The position numbers were made by a program, and so were the translations under genes. From Phaffia rhodozyma (lineage: Eukaryota; Basidiomycota; Tremellomycetes; Cystofilobasidiales; Mrakiaceae): a DNA stretch of 64,000 nt. This document shows, piece by piece, positions 48,303 through 59,435 of this stretch (position 1 is the first letter of the stretch; each line of letters begins with the position of its first letter). Below the pieces are notes generated by a model, which was not told the origin of the DNA, did not search any database, and saw only the letters and a list, made by a program, of their open reading frames with translations. The stretch covers positions 620,001 to 684,000 of the forward strand of contig JACGZH010000004.1 of the NCBI GenBank assembly GCA_014706385.1, written 5' to 3'.

Positions 48303-48771
48303 CGGTCATGGGAAGGTTACATGTCGTGTAACCACACAAGGGCTCTTAGGTATCAGGAAGAGAAGTTCAAGCTCTCGAGGCTGGGTAATAGGATTTATAG
48401 AGCCAATAGGATTAAGTACTGAAGATGAAGCATAGGGGAACATATGCAGAGGAACAAGGGAACAGAACCAAGGATACGGAAACATGGAAGGGTAGAAATA
48501 GAAGTAACGAAGAACTCAAGATCAGAATTCCCATCTAGAGGGGATGGAGAATGCCCGTCTTATATATGGGTCTTGGACACTATGAACATGATGTTATAGA
48601 GCGCTGAAAGTACAGCGTGTTGAGACCACAGTGCACTGGAAGTATAGTGCGCCATGAATAGGATGCGCTGAAAACAGGATGCGCTGAAAGTATGGGAGGC
48701 AGGAGTAGTAGAAATCAGAGGTCTATAGGTCTCCGCTTGCGAGCGAAGTGTAACTCGGGTTACATCCCTAA
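48303..48771 (-). repeat. LTR-like repeat, copy C (inverted)
   Basis: Read on the minus strand, this copy begins agggatgtaacccgagttac and ends ggttacacgacatgtaacc followed by ttcccatgacc. That closely follows the ends of copies A and B near 7.4-8.2 kb. It also has the central ccatatataagac block and the gagagcttgaacttctc block before the end. Both ends carry a short palindrome built from tgtaac and gttaca (tgtaac-ccga-gttaca; ggttaca-cgaca-tgtaacc). A small internal duplication of gatgcgctgaaa is present. No element-coded protein is found nearby. Confidence 0.7.
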
Positions 48772-49506
48772 CAGATCTCGCCGGATAATATCCGAAGAAA
48801 AAGACCGTGGCCGCGCCCAAACATATAAGGTTTTTCATTTTTTTTTTGATCCGAGGACGCAGTTTTCTTTCTATATGACGATTCTCTTCAATTTTATACC
48901 TTTTAACCCTAACTTATCGCGCTTAGCTATCCGATTAGCGGCGAATTTCCCTCTGTCCAACAGACGGAGAGAGACAAGCTCAAACCTTAAACTCCACCAA
49001 GCCATACTCACACATACATACAAACAAATAAACAAACAAAATATACATGCTGAGGCTTGGGCTAACGAAAAAACTCCATAAGATTGGTTGTTTCATCTGA
49101 ATTATTATCACGTAGAGTCCAAATGAATTGAGTCTTTTAGAAACATCATCCAACACCAACAGGCCATCGAGACATATATCTACACAAGATAAATACTATT
49201 TATACACACGCACTCACACGCACCCACTCACTCAGAATATTAAAACCACGCGACACACGCGCATATAGCTTGTACAACGGATGTAATGACAGATGAACAA
49301 GAGGGATCCCATGTGTAGGCATCCACACGGTGCTATCTCCCTCTACTGATTTCATTTTTCCTTTCTCTTGGCAAACAGAGGCAGAAGTAGAAATGAAAGA
49401 ACAAGGGGCGTAGAAGAAAAAAGAGGAGAAGAGAAAGAAAAAGAGCTTAATAAATCAATCAATCTTGGGAAAAAAACTCGTAATCTTTTCGGGCTTCACG
49501 GCCAGG
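48772..49506. other. intergenic downstream of the SRAP gene
   Basis: This region holds the SRAP gene 3' UTR and some low-complexity sequence, including a cacac-rich run near 49200-49260. No gene was recognised. Confidence 0.4.
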
Positions 49507-52149
49507 TTATCCTGAATGACAGCGTTGCCTCTTGTTATCGTAGTATCCGCCGCCTTTGCCGATTTCTTTTTTCCTTTCGATCCTTTTGATGAATTCGGCT
49601 ACGTCCGAACATAAAACAAATCCCGTCCGGATTAACCGTCGATTATCTTTATGATGATGGAAAGAAGACGAAGAAAGAACAGAACGAATATATAGGATCT
49701 CACCTTAATGACAACATCCTGTATATCTCCGTCGCCTTTCTCCTGCTCCTGCTCCTCATCATCATCCAAGACGATCACCTCATCATCCTCTTTCTTCAGG
49801 ACAACAGTCTTTGAATCTCTCTCATCCAGAAGATCTTCTCCCGCCTTTCGTTTCTCAGAGCGAATGGCATCTGTAGGTTCCTTCTTTATCCTTTCAAGAG
49901 GCGATACCCGATCGACCCGGTCCGTTTCTTGCTTTCGAAAGAAAGACTCGATCCCATCTTTTCGTTCGGACACCGGACGGATGAACGAAGGATCTTGGTT
50001 TCCCACTTTGCCTACTTCAACAGGGACCGGATAGCTAAATGCGAATCCGAAAAGAGTAAAAGAAATCCCCTCAACGGAAAACCCCGCGCGAAGTGAACCA
50101 AACTGTAAACATAGAGCAAAAAGAAAGAAGCAAGAGCGAAGGCAAAGACAGAACAGAGGCAAGGAAACCTACCAGGCTAGATCGCTTTCGTTCCTTCCAA
50201 ATGGTTTGAGCAACACGCCCAACGAACCATCCCACTTGCTCTGCCCAATGTTTGATCCGGGCTCACAAGCCAACCAGCTGTTTATCTCTTCATCTGTCCG
50301 AAGAAGACATGGCATTCTTGTATGAAGAAATGCCAATCGGGGAGACGACCGGGTTGTAAGAATGGTGAATGTTTGAAAGGGAGTGTCCGAACCGGTGAAT
50401 ATGCATTCGTCCCATAGACCAGCAAGCATCAACATTGGGGGCTCTTCATCTGCGCCGGAGCCGTGGTCTGTCTTAATGTCTGCCTTGGAATCAGTTGGTT
50501 GTCTTCCTTCTTTAGGAGACGGTGATGGATTTCGGGTGTAGTACGGCGCTTTCGAGCCTGTGCCTCTGCCTCCTTTGTTGAGCCATTCGTAAAAACTATC
50601 AAATGATCACCTGCTCATTGGTCAGTCGGTTATCTGCAGAAGAAGGAAAACGAAGATAGAGGAGGCCTGAAAGAGGCTACAAAAGCGAGGAGAGAGCGCA
50701 AAGAAACAAAGGACGAAAGCAGAAACAAGAACAGGACAGAACGATGAAGATCACAATAACATCACGTACCCTTGGACAGGAATAACACATCGTTTCGAAG
50801 GAGCGAGCGACATCCAGAGGGCCGAACGTTCGCTGGAGTCACTATTGTTGATCCATTCGTTCGCACACACACACACACACACATATATGTTATTTTATGA
50901 ATTTATGCACAAACAATAACTCAGCCAACATCAGCAACTGATTGAACCCGGTATCAAGAACAAGCTCTGGGGAAAGTAGCGTGAGAGAAAGAGAAGGACC
51001 GACATGAGGGTCTCACTTCTGGCGTTGATGGTCTTCAGACCGTCGGCATAACTAGGTTGTTGTTTCGTCCAGTGAGGTACTATGCCCCAGTTCTAGTTAA
51101 GCAGTATAGATCGTTCATCCAGTTCGGCCCAAATTGTCGAGTAGAAACAATAAATGGATGATAACCGGAGGAAGAAAAAAACGTGGTCCGAGGAAGTCAG
51201 AGAAGAGATACCGTTCAGGCGTTTAGGCGTTGGGTGTTCAAATAGAAATAATAACGTAAAGTTAGTTCGGGCGAGAAAAGAAACAATAACAAACACAAAA
51301 ATAAACAAAATAGAATGAGAGAGAGTTAAATATAATTAGTCGACCGGACAAACCATGACTTTGAGCACGTTTGAACCGGACTCTCTACGGATTACAGTGG
51401 CATCTGACCGAGGCGGCACGTTGTATCTTTGTATCATGTATAAACGTAGATCTCACTTGTCAAACCTCTCCGGACTATGAACATTTGTCTGAGAGACTGA
51501 GGTGATGGCGACAAGATCTCACTCACCTTGGTTGGACGCGGTCTTGTTCAGTTTCTGTTCCCCATCGATTCTGCATGAAACAGTCAACAAGTTGCGATTA
51601 ACAAAGATATACAATGTATTCAAACAGAACCAAAGCAAAACCAAAGTAAAACAAGAACAAAGTGAGAAGAACTCAGTAAAAGGAGAAGAAAGAACAGATG
51701 ATCCCAACGAGTGATCATCAAGGATGTTCGAGCCGAGTAGGGATCGATAGAGTTGATAATTATATAGTTAGTAAGATTTTAGTTTCCAGTTTTTCTCTTA
51801 GTTGCTTCTTCATATACTCTGCTCTATCTTTTTCTCCTTGTTTCCATTTTTCTTCTCGCACTTTATGTTTTGATACAAACGACGCCAAGATAGAAAAGCA
51901 CCTGTCTGGGAACAAACGTACGATGTCTAGAGAAGGATAGTGTCTTTGGAAATGAGGGATATACTCTGATGGCTATTTAGCATATAGATTATTTGTTATC
52001 AATTACGTCGATACCATTTCATGATCGACAACGGAGAAGACGCGTCGTCATTGTCAGTCTCTATAGAATTGAATTCTTCTTAGATAATGAAAGCAAGACA
52101 AAAAGTAAGAAGAACTTGCAGCTAGTGCCTGAGCGAATCGGCCACACAT
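49507..52149 (-). CDS. HMCES/SRAP-domain DNA-protein crosslink protein
   Basis: SRAP proteins (bacterial YedK, human HMCES) covalently trap abasic sites in single-stranded DNA through Cys2. The ATG at 52147-52149 begins MCGRFAQALAA, placing the catalytic cysteine at position 2. Later exons give YNVPPRSDATVIRR (active-site Asn), NWGIVPHWTKQQPSYADGLK, TINARSETLMS, SLAPSKRCVIPVQG joined to FYEWLNKGG (active-site Glu) and AGLWDECIFTGSDTPFQTFT, ILTTRSSPRLAFLHTRMPCL with the catalytic His in HTRMP. All four catalytic residues are present. The C-terminal tail carries DGIESFF (PIP-box-like), two LKKE/IKKE sites and an acidic VIVLDDDEE stretch, and ends RKKEIGKGGGYYDNKRQ. A CA microsatellite (50864-50882) lies in an intron. 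Confidence 0.92.
50864..50882. repeat. CA dinucleotide microsatellite
   Basis: A pure run of about nine ca units sits within an intron of the SRAP gene. It is likely polymorphic. Confidence 0.9.
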
Positions 52150-53031
52150 CAGGAGAACCGAAACGGAGGATGGTGGGGGCTCTTTGTCAATCGGAGGAAA
52201 AAGCCAGAGAAAGGACAGAGAATGGGTAGATGAGGAGAAAAGAGAGTCGAGAACATTCGGGACGTCCCGAAGTCTTATGTGAAGACGATCTTTAACATGG
52301 CGGGTAAACTAGGATATATAAGGGGGTGACGAAATGGCTTGATCGGCCGCTGCGCTTCGTTTCACGAGACATTCCTTCCTCTTTCCCTTAGGGACGGGCC
52401 AGGCTTCCCTCTTGCCGATTCACACGCCGGGTCACCTTCAGGGCGGCACTCAGACATCATCGCGCGGAAAGGGCTTTGGGAGGGACAGGAGCAGGGCACC
52501 GAGCGGATCATCAAATTCAGCGATCGATCACTCTATGATTTCAAACACTGTTCCCTTTCCTTCACATATACTGCAGAGTTCTCTCCTCTCGTTCCGCCCA
52601 TGGCCTCCAGCCGCACGAGCGATTTCCGCTCGGACCCAGTTTGCGTGTTCCCGATGATGCGGCTTCTTTCTTCGTAGCTCTTCGGTCTTTAAAACGAATA
52701 TAGCATTCATTTTTTAATCCCTTCTGTTTCACTTGGCCTCCTTTCCTTCTTCCCATCCTCATATCTTGAACTTGCCTTCAGCACTGTGATCTAGCTCTTT
52801 ATTTCCTTCAACACTTCCCGTTCGGTCGACTCGTTCTTTACCCACTATACTTCTCTCGGCTCATTCATTCTGGCGTTTGCGATTTCATTCGTCTCGCTCG
52901 GTCTCTCTTGAAATCGTTTTTAGGGATACTCTTAAAGAAATCAGAAGAAAGGATATTTTCATTTGAACTTGTGTTCTTTGCCTTCTTCTCTTCATCCACC
53001 ACCACCTCATTCTTATCTCTGTTGTGTTCCC
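52150..53031. promoter_or_regulatory. divergent promoter region
   Basis: About 880 bp lie between the SRAP gene and the glutaredoxin-like gene, which point away from each other. The plus-side leader is CT-rich. Open frames at 52340-52680 lack family motifs. Confidence 0.45.
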
Positions 53032-54619
53032 ATGTCGAAGGATTCCTCCCACGCTCTCTTGTCGCCTCCAATGACTCCTCCAGCCATCCCCAATCAGAAC
53101 CAACCTCCGTTGACCGTCGATACTGTCGTTGGGCCTCATGATCAGCCCGGCGGTGGGCATCCTCTTACCCGTCACACCCACAAAGCTCCCAACACACCGG
53201 ATGTCTCTCATCTCGATTTTACAGATTCGTTCTTTTCCGGTAATCCCAGAGCCTTTCCTCAGTCTCCCCAGCGAACGAACCGACAGTCGGACGATGAAGG
53301 TTCGGACGATGCGCTCGTTTTGATGCCCTCAAGGAAACACTCGTTCAAGGCGACTTCGCCCGCGGGACAAACCAAGTCCCAGGCGACGTACTTCACCCCG
53401 GCCAGTCCTAACAAGGACTTTGGGCCGTTCAGTTTCGCGGAAAAAAAGCGTACCGAGAGACTTGGTTCTGAACTGGTTAGTTTTTCATTCTTCGAGTGCT
53501 TTTTTAAAATAAAATAAAAACTTATTTTTTTTTGCTATCATGACTATTGTTGATCATCGGTTATGTATCCCAACCTCATAGCCGCTATCGATGGCAGGTC
53601 ATTTCAGTCGAAACCACCGAACGCCGTTTTCAACATTCATCTCTAGAAAATACAGGAGGATCCTTCTCGTTGCCGCCGTCATCTTTGCGTTTATGTACGT
53701 ATCATATTTCCTTCCTTGGCAAAACATTGGCGATGGCGCCTTTGATGTATCTATTCACGCCTGACACTCTTCTTCCCTACAGCTTTGTCTTCCGAGCTCA
53801 TCAGGCGTCTAACTCGTCTCGAACGATCTTACCTCTCCGAATTCCGTTCTCCGAGAGGACCAGGCTAGCTCCGATATCGGCCGCAGCGTTACGGAAGAGA
53901 CCAGGATCGGAGGCAAATAGATCCAAGCAGTCGCAGCAGCAGTCAACCAACGAGAAGTACATCTGGAAGAAGAATGAAGAGCTCGCCGGTCTCATCGAGG
54001 TGTGTATCTTATAGGGTTCTCCCTTTCTGTGTGTCGTATCTCTAGCATCGACTGATAGAGATCATCCTCGCATGTTTCATAGTACCTTGCCTCAGCACCG
54101 ACGGAGCATGCCTTGCCCCCAAGTGTTGATAGGACGGTCGATGCCGAGTTGGTTCTTGATTTTGACCCCCTCCTAACGGCTGATCCGGACCGAGCGATGA
54201 GAGAGATGGTGGAGACCGTATGGCGGGAACGAGTAGTAGTGTTGCTCGGTAAAGGCTACGGAAACCCTCGAACGAAGGCTATCCAGGCGACACTCCAAGA
54301 CATGAACGTCATCCCTGCTCCTGTCGTCATCGAGGTCGACCGACGAGGTGTGTCTTGCTTTCATATAACTAGCCCAACCAACATCGCCTGACCCCGTTTT
54401 GTGCACCCTTTTCTCCTTCTCCTTTTTACAGCCGACTCTGACCAGTTAGTCCCGGTGTTGTCCCGGTTGGTAGACACCTCTATCGACGAGTTCCCAGTCC
54501 TCCTCGTTGGTGGCAAGATGATGCACAGAGCCGATTTTGAAGAGAGTCGACTTCGAACGTTGATCTCCAACGCCGGTGGTTCTTTCCGAGCCGTCAAGAA
54601 GAAGAAGGGCAAGAAGTAA
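53032..54619 (+). CDS. membrane-anchored glutaredoxin-like protein, cysteine lost
   Basis: The domain layout resembles the secretory-pathway monothiol glutaredoxins Grx6/Grx7: a long N-terminal part, one membrane helix and a C-terminal thioredoxin fold. The ATG at 53032 starts MSKDSSHALLSPPMTPPAIP. After KKRTERLGSEL an intron leads to SKPPNAVFNIHLSRKYRR and the hydrophobic run ILLVAAVIFAFM. The lumenal part has EKYIWKKNEELAGLIEYLAS, APTEHALPPSVDRTVDAELV, VWRERVVVLLGKGYGNPR, PVVIEVDRRADSDQLVPVLS, FPVLLVGGKMMHRADFEE and LRTLISNAGG. Relatives have GYCPFS or GYCGFS at the active site; here it is GYGNPR, so the catalytic cysteine is a glycine. The fold is recognisable, but redox activity is doubtful. 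Confidence 0.8.
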
Positions 54620-55648
54620 TGGTCTTCATTCCCTTTGCCTTTTTCTTTGCCCTTCTGTTTTCTTCCTTCTTGCTCTCTCTTCATTCTTCTAGTGGTGCTT
54701 GCCGTATCTCTCCTTCTTATTTCGGATTTCTTTTCAATCTAAACAATTCCATTCAATCATTCCCGTCTTGCTTTCACCTTCTCTATCTTCCTGTTCTGGA
54801 TCTATTTGTTTGCTTTTCTTTTCGACGTTATCTGCTCTATAGATGTTGACTTTGCTCGAAGTCGTTCTCCTTCTCATCTCGCGTTTGTTGTCTTCCTGTT
54901 CCTTCATCTCTCTCCCTTTCGACCCCATCTTTTTTCCATATCTATCTTTGGAATCAATTCATTCCATGTTGTTCCATCTTGATATTCAGTATATCTCTTT
55001 ATTCTGTTCTGTTCTGTTCTTGATTCGTCCTTTTGTTCTTCAAGGTTCAACGTGAAGGACATCAATATAGAATCGCAAATGCAAACAACGACAAACAAAA
55101 AGACGTGGACAAAAGAAAGAGAAAAGAGAGAACAAAGATGAGGGTGACGAGAGCGAGAAGGAGAGGCTGAAAGGGAGGGGACGAAGACGTGACTAAGCAG
55201 GGATGATGCTGATGATGAAAGAGAGGTAAACAAAAGGAAGGAAGCGAGAAGAGTTGAGGAGGCGACGCAACTCTTTAACTAATTGGAGGAGGGAAGGAAA
55301 TGGAAGCAAAGGAAAGAAGAGAAGGAAAGGACAGAAAGTAAGAGGATGAATCGATTGGTGAACCGTTCAAGCAAGGATATACAATGTACCACTGATCAAC
55401 AGAGAAATCACTATTAAAATCAAATAGAAGGAAATTTGGGGATCAAGGGATTTTTTCCGAGAATATTCGTCTTTTTTTTTCGTCACCCTTGTGTTCCTTA
55501 CTTCTCTTACTCTTGCTGTTTTTCCTTCAAATCGTATCAGACGAGTCCTCTGCTCAAAACTCGAAAAGAAGCGAAGGAACAAAGAACTGGACCAGGAAAA
55601 AAAGACCCAGAATAGCAATATTTTAGGAAACACACGCCCAAGCTCATA
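54620..55648. other. intergenic region
   Basis: About 1 kb lies between two plus-strand genes. A minus-strand frame at 55367-55633 ends in a hydrophobic segment but has no ATG and no recognised family. The rest is pyrimidine-rich 3' sequence followed by purine-rich sequence. Confidence 0.4.
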
Positions 55649-56457
55649 GTGTCAGAACTGAGCGAACCCGACTCAACTTCAGGAGAAGTCTCGACGTCAA
55701 CGACAATCAACCCGTTCGGCCTGCCTCTTCTTACTCGACCACCTCCTCTGTATCGCGGGGTGTTCACTCATCCTACCCAGACGATCCCGGCCGGTCAGAC
55801 GATCGAGGTGTCACCGGTGCTCGTGCTTGAACCTGATGAATGGGAGAACCATGGAAGAAAGACAGTGCTAGATCATTACGCGTTTGTTTGGGGTAGGACA
55901 GGCAGGATGGCTGTCGCGCTTGGCCTGGGTGAGTCTCTGACAACTTTTTCTTTCTACATAAGGATCCGAACGGAGAGAGCCAAACGGACTTGAACCACGG
56001 AGAAAGTGTAAGAAAAACAAAAACGGATAAACGCCGCTGAGAACCTCACCATGACGTTTATCTCCTTCATTTTTGTCTTCTCTCTAGGCTCGCTGTTTAA
56101 CCACTCCCCTACGCCGAACGTGTCCTTCATTCGTTCGATGGAATCGTCCACCATTCGATACATCACCTGTGTAAGTCTATTCTCTCATTCCCTCACATTT
56201 GTTTTGCACGTGAAGGAACCAAGTTGCTGACAAGACCTGTGGAGACCTTGCTTTGGTTTGAAAATATACTTCCGTGTCTTTATTCATGTAAGAAAACGAT
56301 CCCACCATCGACCGAGCTGACTATAAACTATGGCCCAGAAGATGCGCTCTGGTTTGAGCCAGTGTATTCGTCTGAATCATCACCACCGTCTTCTTCCGAT
56401 TGTACAAATTCTATAGAGCGCAAAGAGGGCGGGGGAAGAGTACGGGGTCGAGTGTAG
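55649..56457 (+). CDS. SET-domain protein, Set7-like
   Basis: This is a small SET-domain protein whose closest relative from memory is fission yeast Set7, a histone H3 lysine-37 methyltransferase. It reads LYRGVFTHPTQTIPAGQTIE, VSPVLVLEPDEWENHGRKTV, LDHYAFVWGRTGRMAVALGL, then after an intron GSLFNHSPTPNVSFIRSMES with the NHSxxPN cofactor-binding motif. After another intron follow KTIPPSTELTINYGPEDALW and FEP. The catalytic tyrosine is expected in the INYG motif. The N-terminal boundary is unresolved: the frame opens at 55649 with a non-ATG codon, so the real ATG is probably in an upstream exon I could not place. The stop is at 56457, but the next 90 bases are open in another frame. Confidence 0.72.
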
Positions 56458-57031
56458 GTTCGCCAAAAGACGAATTCCTCGCGTTCCTATCCATAGGAGA
56501 GGAGCAGGAGGAGGAGCGTCGGCAGCAGCAGGGTGGACAACAGAAGTGCGCTAGATGATGCAGTCAACGAGTCAACGAGTCAACGAGTCAACGACAAAAA
56601 AGCTTAATCATCCTATACCCTTCATCTTATACGCACGTACGTACATACATAGACACACATGTACGCACACCTTATACATTGTTAAGCATAAAACACGGAT
56701 CATCTCCGATCGGAAGTATCCGACCAGCTCGGCATGTTTGTCTGCAGATCGAGAGCGGTCCGGTTTCGAGCGAACACAGTGTCTCCATTGGGGATGAGCT
56801 CTCTTCACTCTCTGCTACTTCAGACTTTGCTGGGGAGAGCAGAGGGAAAGGGACAAGGCACAGAACGGACATGGGGCGGACGAGCGGTTAAACCGTAACC
56901 AAGAATGCAAGACGCTGGTTACATAGGCACATAAGGTATGCATACATTATCAGCTGACCGGTAGGACTCCTCGACTGTACGCTTAGAGAAGAGGATAGTT
57001 GAAAAAACGATATTTAAATAATCTTTTGGGC
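56458..57031. other. intergenic with short tandem octamer
   Basis: This region contains gtcaacga repeated about four times at 56565-56597, then at-rich and cac-rich sequence with no recognisable gene. An open frame at 56555-56890 shows no family motif. Confidence 0.4.
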
Positions 57032-58764
57032 ATGACACATTCAGGTCCGTTTTTGCCGGCCCTAACGCACCCAACCGGGCCCGGACCGATTCTCTCACTT
57101 GAAGAGGTCATCCGGGCAGACGACAATGCGCAGATCGTGTGGGCCACACTCTCCACAGGGCCTGGAACGTTGGCTATGGTTACGACCCAAGCAACCAGAG
57201 ACCTATGCGTATCATTCGGGTTGACGCCATCTCTATGTGTGTCTCCGAGCTTGTCCCTTCTCGCTTTCTCTTGCTCACACCGCTTTCTGCCTTACTCCTC
57301 TCACTCCCTTGTTTCCATCTTGTGTTCCTTTGTAGCCTTCTTGTCTTTCTTTACCCCTTCGGCCTTTTCTCTGCTCTCCTGCCTTCCATCATCTCGAAAG
57401 TCCTTCGTTTACAACGCTCGCATATTACATATCAACAAACGCTCTGTTCATTAGTCGGTCATATAATCCTATTCTTAAAAAGTAAGGATAAGAGAAGGAA
57501 CAGAAAGAGAAAGGAGAGCAGGAACACTCAAGAGAACATACGAGGTTACATACTCATATTCGTCGATCGTCGATCTATTCATCGCTTGAAGCATGGTGAG
57601 TGTCTGTGTCGACCTCTAACCCTTTTTCCAGTTCCACCCACCTGACTTTGCTCGCCCATACCCAGACCTCGACCTCGACCTCAATTCTTGCCCAGCTGCT
57701 GTTCAAGCACAAGCAAAAGACATCGAAATCTCTGGACCTGTCGTCCACACCGACGGTCATATTGTCACCCACCGCTGCCTCGACATCATCTTCTCTCTCC
57801 TCGGTCACTACTAGTCCTCCTTCGACCTGGAGGAGGCCTGGTCGGATGGACTACCGTAGGGAATCTGAAGACGAAAACCGAAGAGGGCGGTCAGGTGAAG
57901 TTAAACTTCTCCGATTCGCTTTTGTAAGTTCTCAGAACAGTCTTTACTTCACTTTTTCTCCTTGTCTGTGGTTATATGCGCCGTGAAGTTTCTCCGAGTT
58001 ACCCATCTTATCATAGATTGAACAATTTCCTCCTTTTTCGTTTCCTCTTTCTTTCCTTGTATTCCTCCCTGTACCCCCTCCCACTTGTCTACGCTCGTTC
58101 GTGCTCGCTCACGATTGCTGCTTGCTCAGCCGACAGCAGAACAACCAACGAGGCTTCGATCATCATCCCTCGTTCACTACGATCAACCAATTGTTCCTCA
58201 GTCAACACCCGCTTCCTCCCGGACCTCTCAGGAACAATTCCGAATAGAGATCGTCCCCGTATCGGGCTCGCCTTCACCCGCGCCTACACCCGTGTGCGCT
58301 TCACCTCTCTACCCAATATCTCCCCTTCTACCGGAGAGTTTGCCAGAAATCGATGATCACCATCATCAACCGGCCACACACTCTTACAGGTACTCGTCGA
58401 CATCGTCCAGAGATTCCTGCACCTCAGCATCGTCTACTAGTCTTCTCGAACGAGACGACCTGTTTGATTCTGGGGACGATCAGATGGATTATCTCATGGA
58501 GGTAGACGAAGACTCTCGGATGGACATTGAGGAATCCAACTTGAGTGTGTCTCCTACTCTTTGTCATCTCAACCTGCCCTCGTACTCATTTGCTAATCCT
58601 ACCCGTCCACCTATCAAACAGACTTTGACCCTTCTACTGCATATACCAAAAAGAGCGCTCTGCCCGAGCTCAAAGATACACACGCCGGATTGCTAAGATC
58701 TCCTCAGAGTAGACCGACCGAAAAGAATCAGCTCAGGCGAGTCTCATGGTGGACCCATTCGTAG
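57032..58764 (+). CDS. unrecognised multi-exon gene
   Basis: I do not recognise this protein. The likely first exon starts at the ATG at 57032 (MTHSGPFLPALTHPTGPG, then LSLEEVIRADDNAQIVWATL). A segment at about 57640-57925 reads VSVSTSNPFSSSTHLTLLAH in one frame, through TSPPSTWRRPGRMDYRRESE. A later exon contains PTAEQPTRLRSSSLVHYDQP and an acidic run (ERDDLFDSGDDQMDYLMEVD). The final exon runs DFDPSTAYTKKSALPELKDT to QLRRVSWWTHS with a TAG at 58762-58764. The composition is Ser/Pro-rich with acidic patches, as in many regulatory proteins. Two frames compete around 57.6-57.8 kb, so the joining of exons is uncertain. Confidence 0.4.
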
Positions 58765-59435
58765 TCTTTTCCTTCTCTGTCTTGTGTGACTTATGCATTC
58801 CTCTCTACAAGTTCCTTCCTTTCTTCGCTCCTTGTTCCATATTGCCGTCTGTACAACATTTCCTTTCTCTTGCATCCGTCTCGACAACCCCCATTTGCTG
58901 TCTCGTCGTGTTCTGAACATTCTTTACCTTTCTTTTATTGTCATCTGTCACCCCCTTCATCCATCACCCGAGGCTCACTTGTGTTGTAATCGTAACACAA
59001 ATCCATCTCTGCTCATGTTTTGTATTTACTTCCCCACCGCTCTGTTGCTCAACCACCTTTTGTACAGAGTTATGCAATCTTTGTTTGTCGTTTCTTCAAT
59101 TGTATGGTCACATTGGTAGATGAACATGATGCATTTGGATCTGCTGATCTGGGGGGTGGGAAGAATGCCGGTATATAATTCACACGCAAGATTTCACTGA
59201 TTTTCAGCGGTGCTTGTTGAATTTCAGGAAACCGTCCTCTTGCTGTTAATTCGTCTGTCCCTGCCTATCAGTTGTTTCTCTCACTTTCTTAATCCTTCAT
59301 CCTTTACACATCCTTAGACAGACGGACCGTGAAGCCAAGAAGTTCAGAAGGGAAGACAAACCGGACAAGAATCCGCAGAGAAGAGATCAAGAACATCAAT
59401 TGCAATAGGGACAACAGGAATTTTAACCAAAAACA
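58765..59435. other. intergenic, uS2m promoter
   Basis: About 670 bp of pyrimidine-rich sequence lie between two plus-strand genes. No gene was recognised. Confidence 0.45.

Noticed and set aside
55367..55633. Minus-strand frame ending in a hydrophobic helix (ISFYLILIVISLLISG)
   Set aside because: It has no ATG and no family match, and an AT-rich 3' region can give such a frame by chance; a spliced small membrane protein is not excluded.
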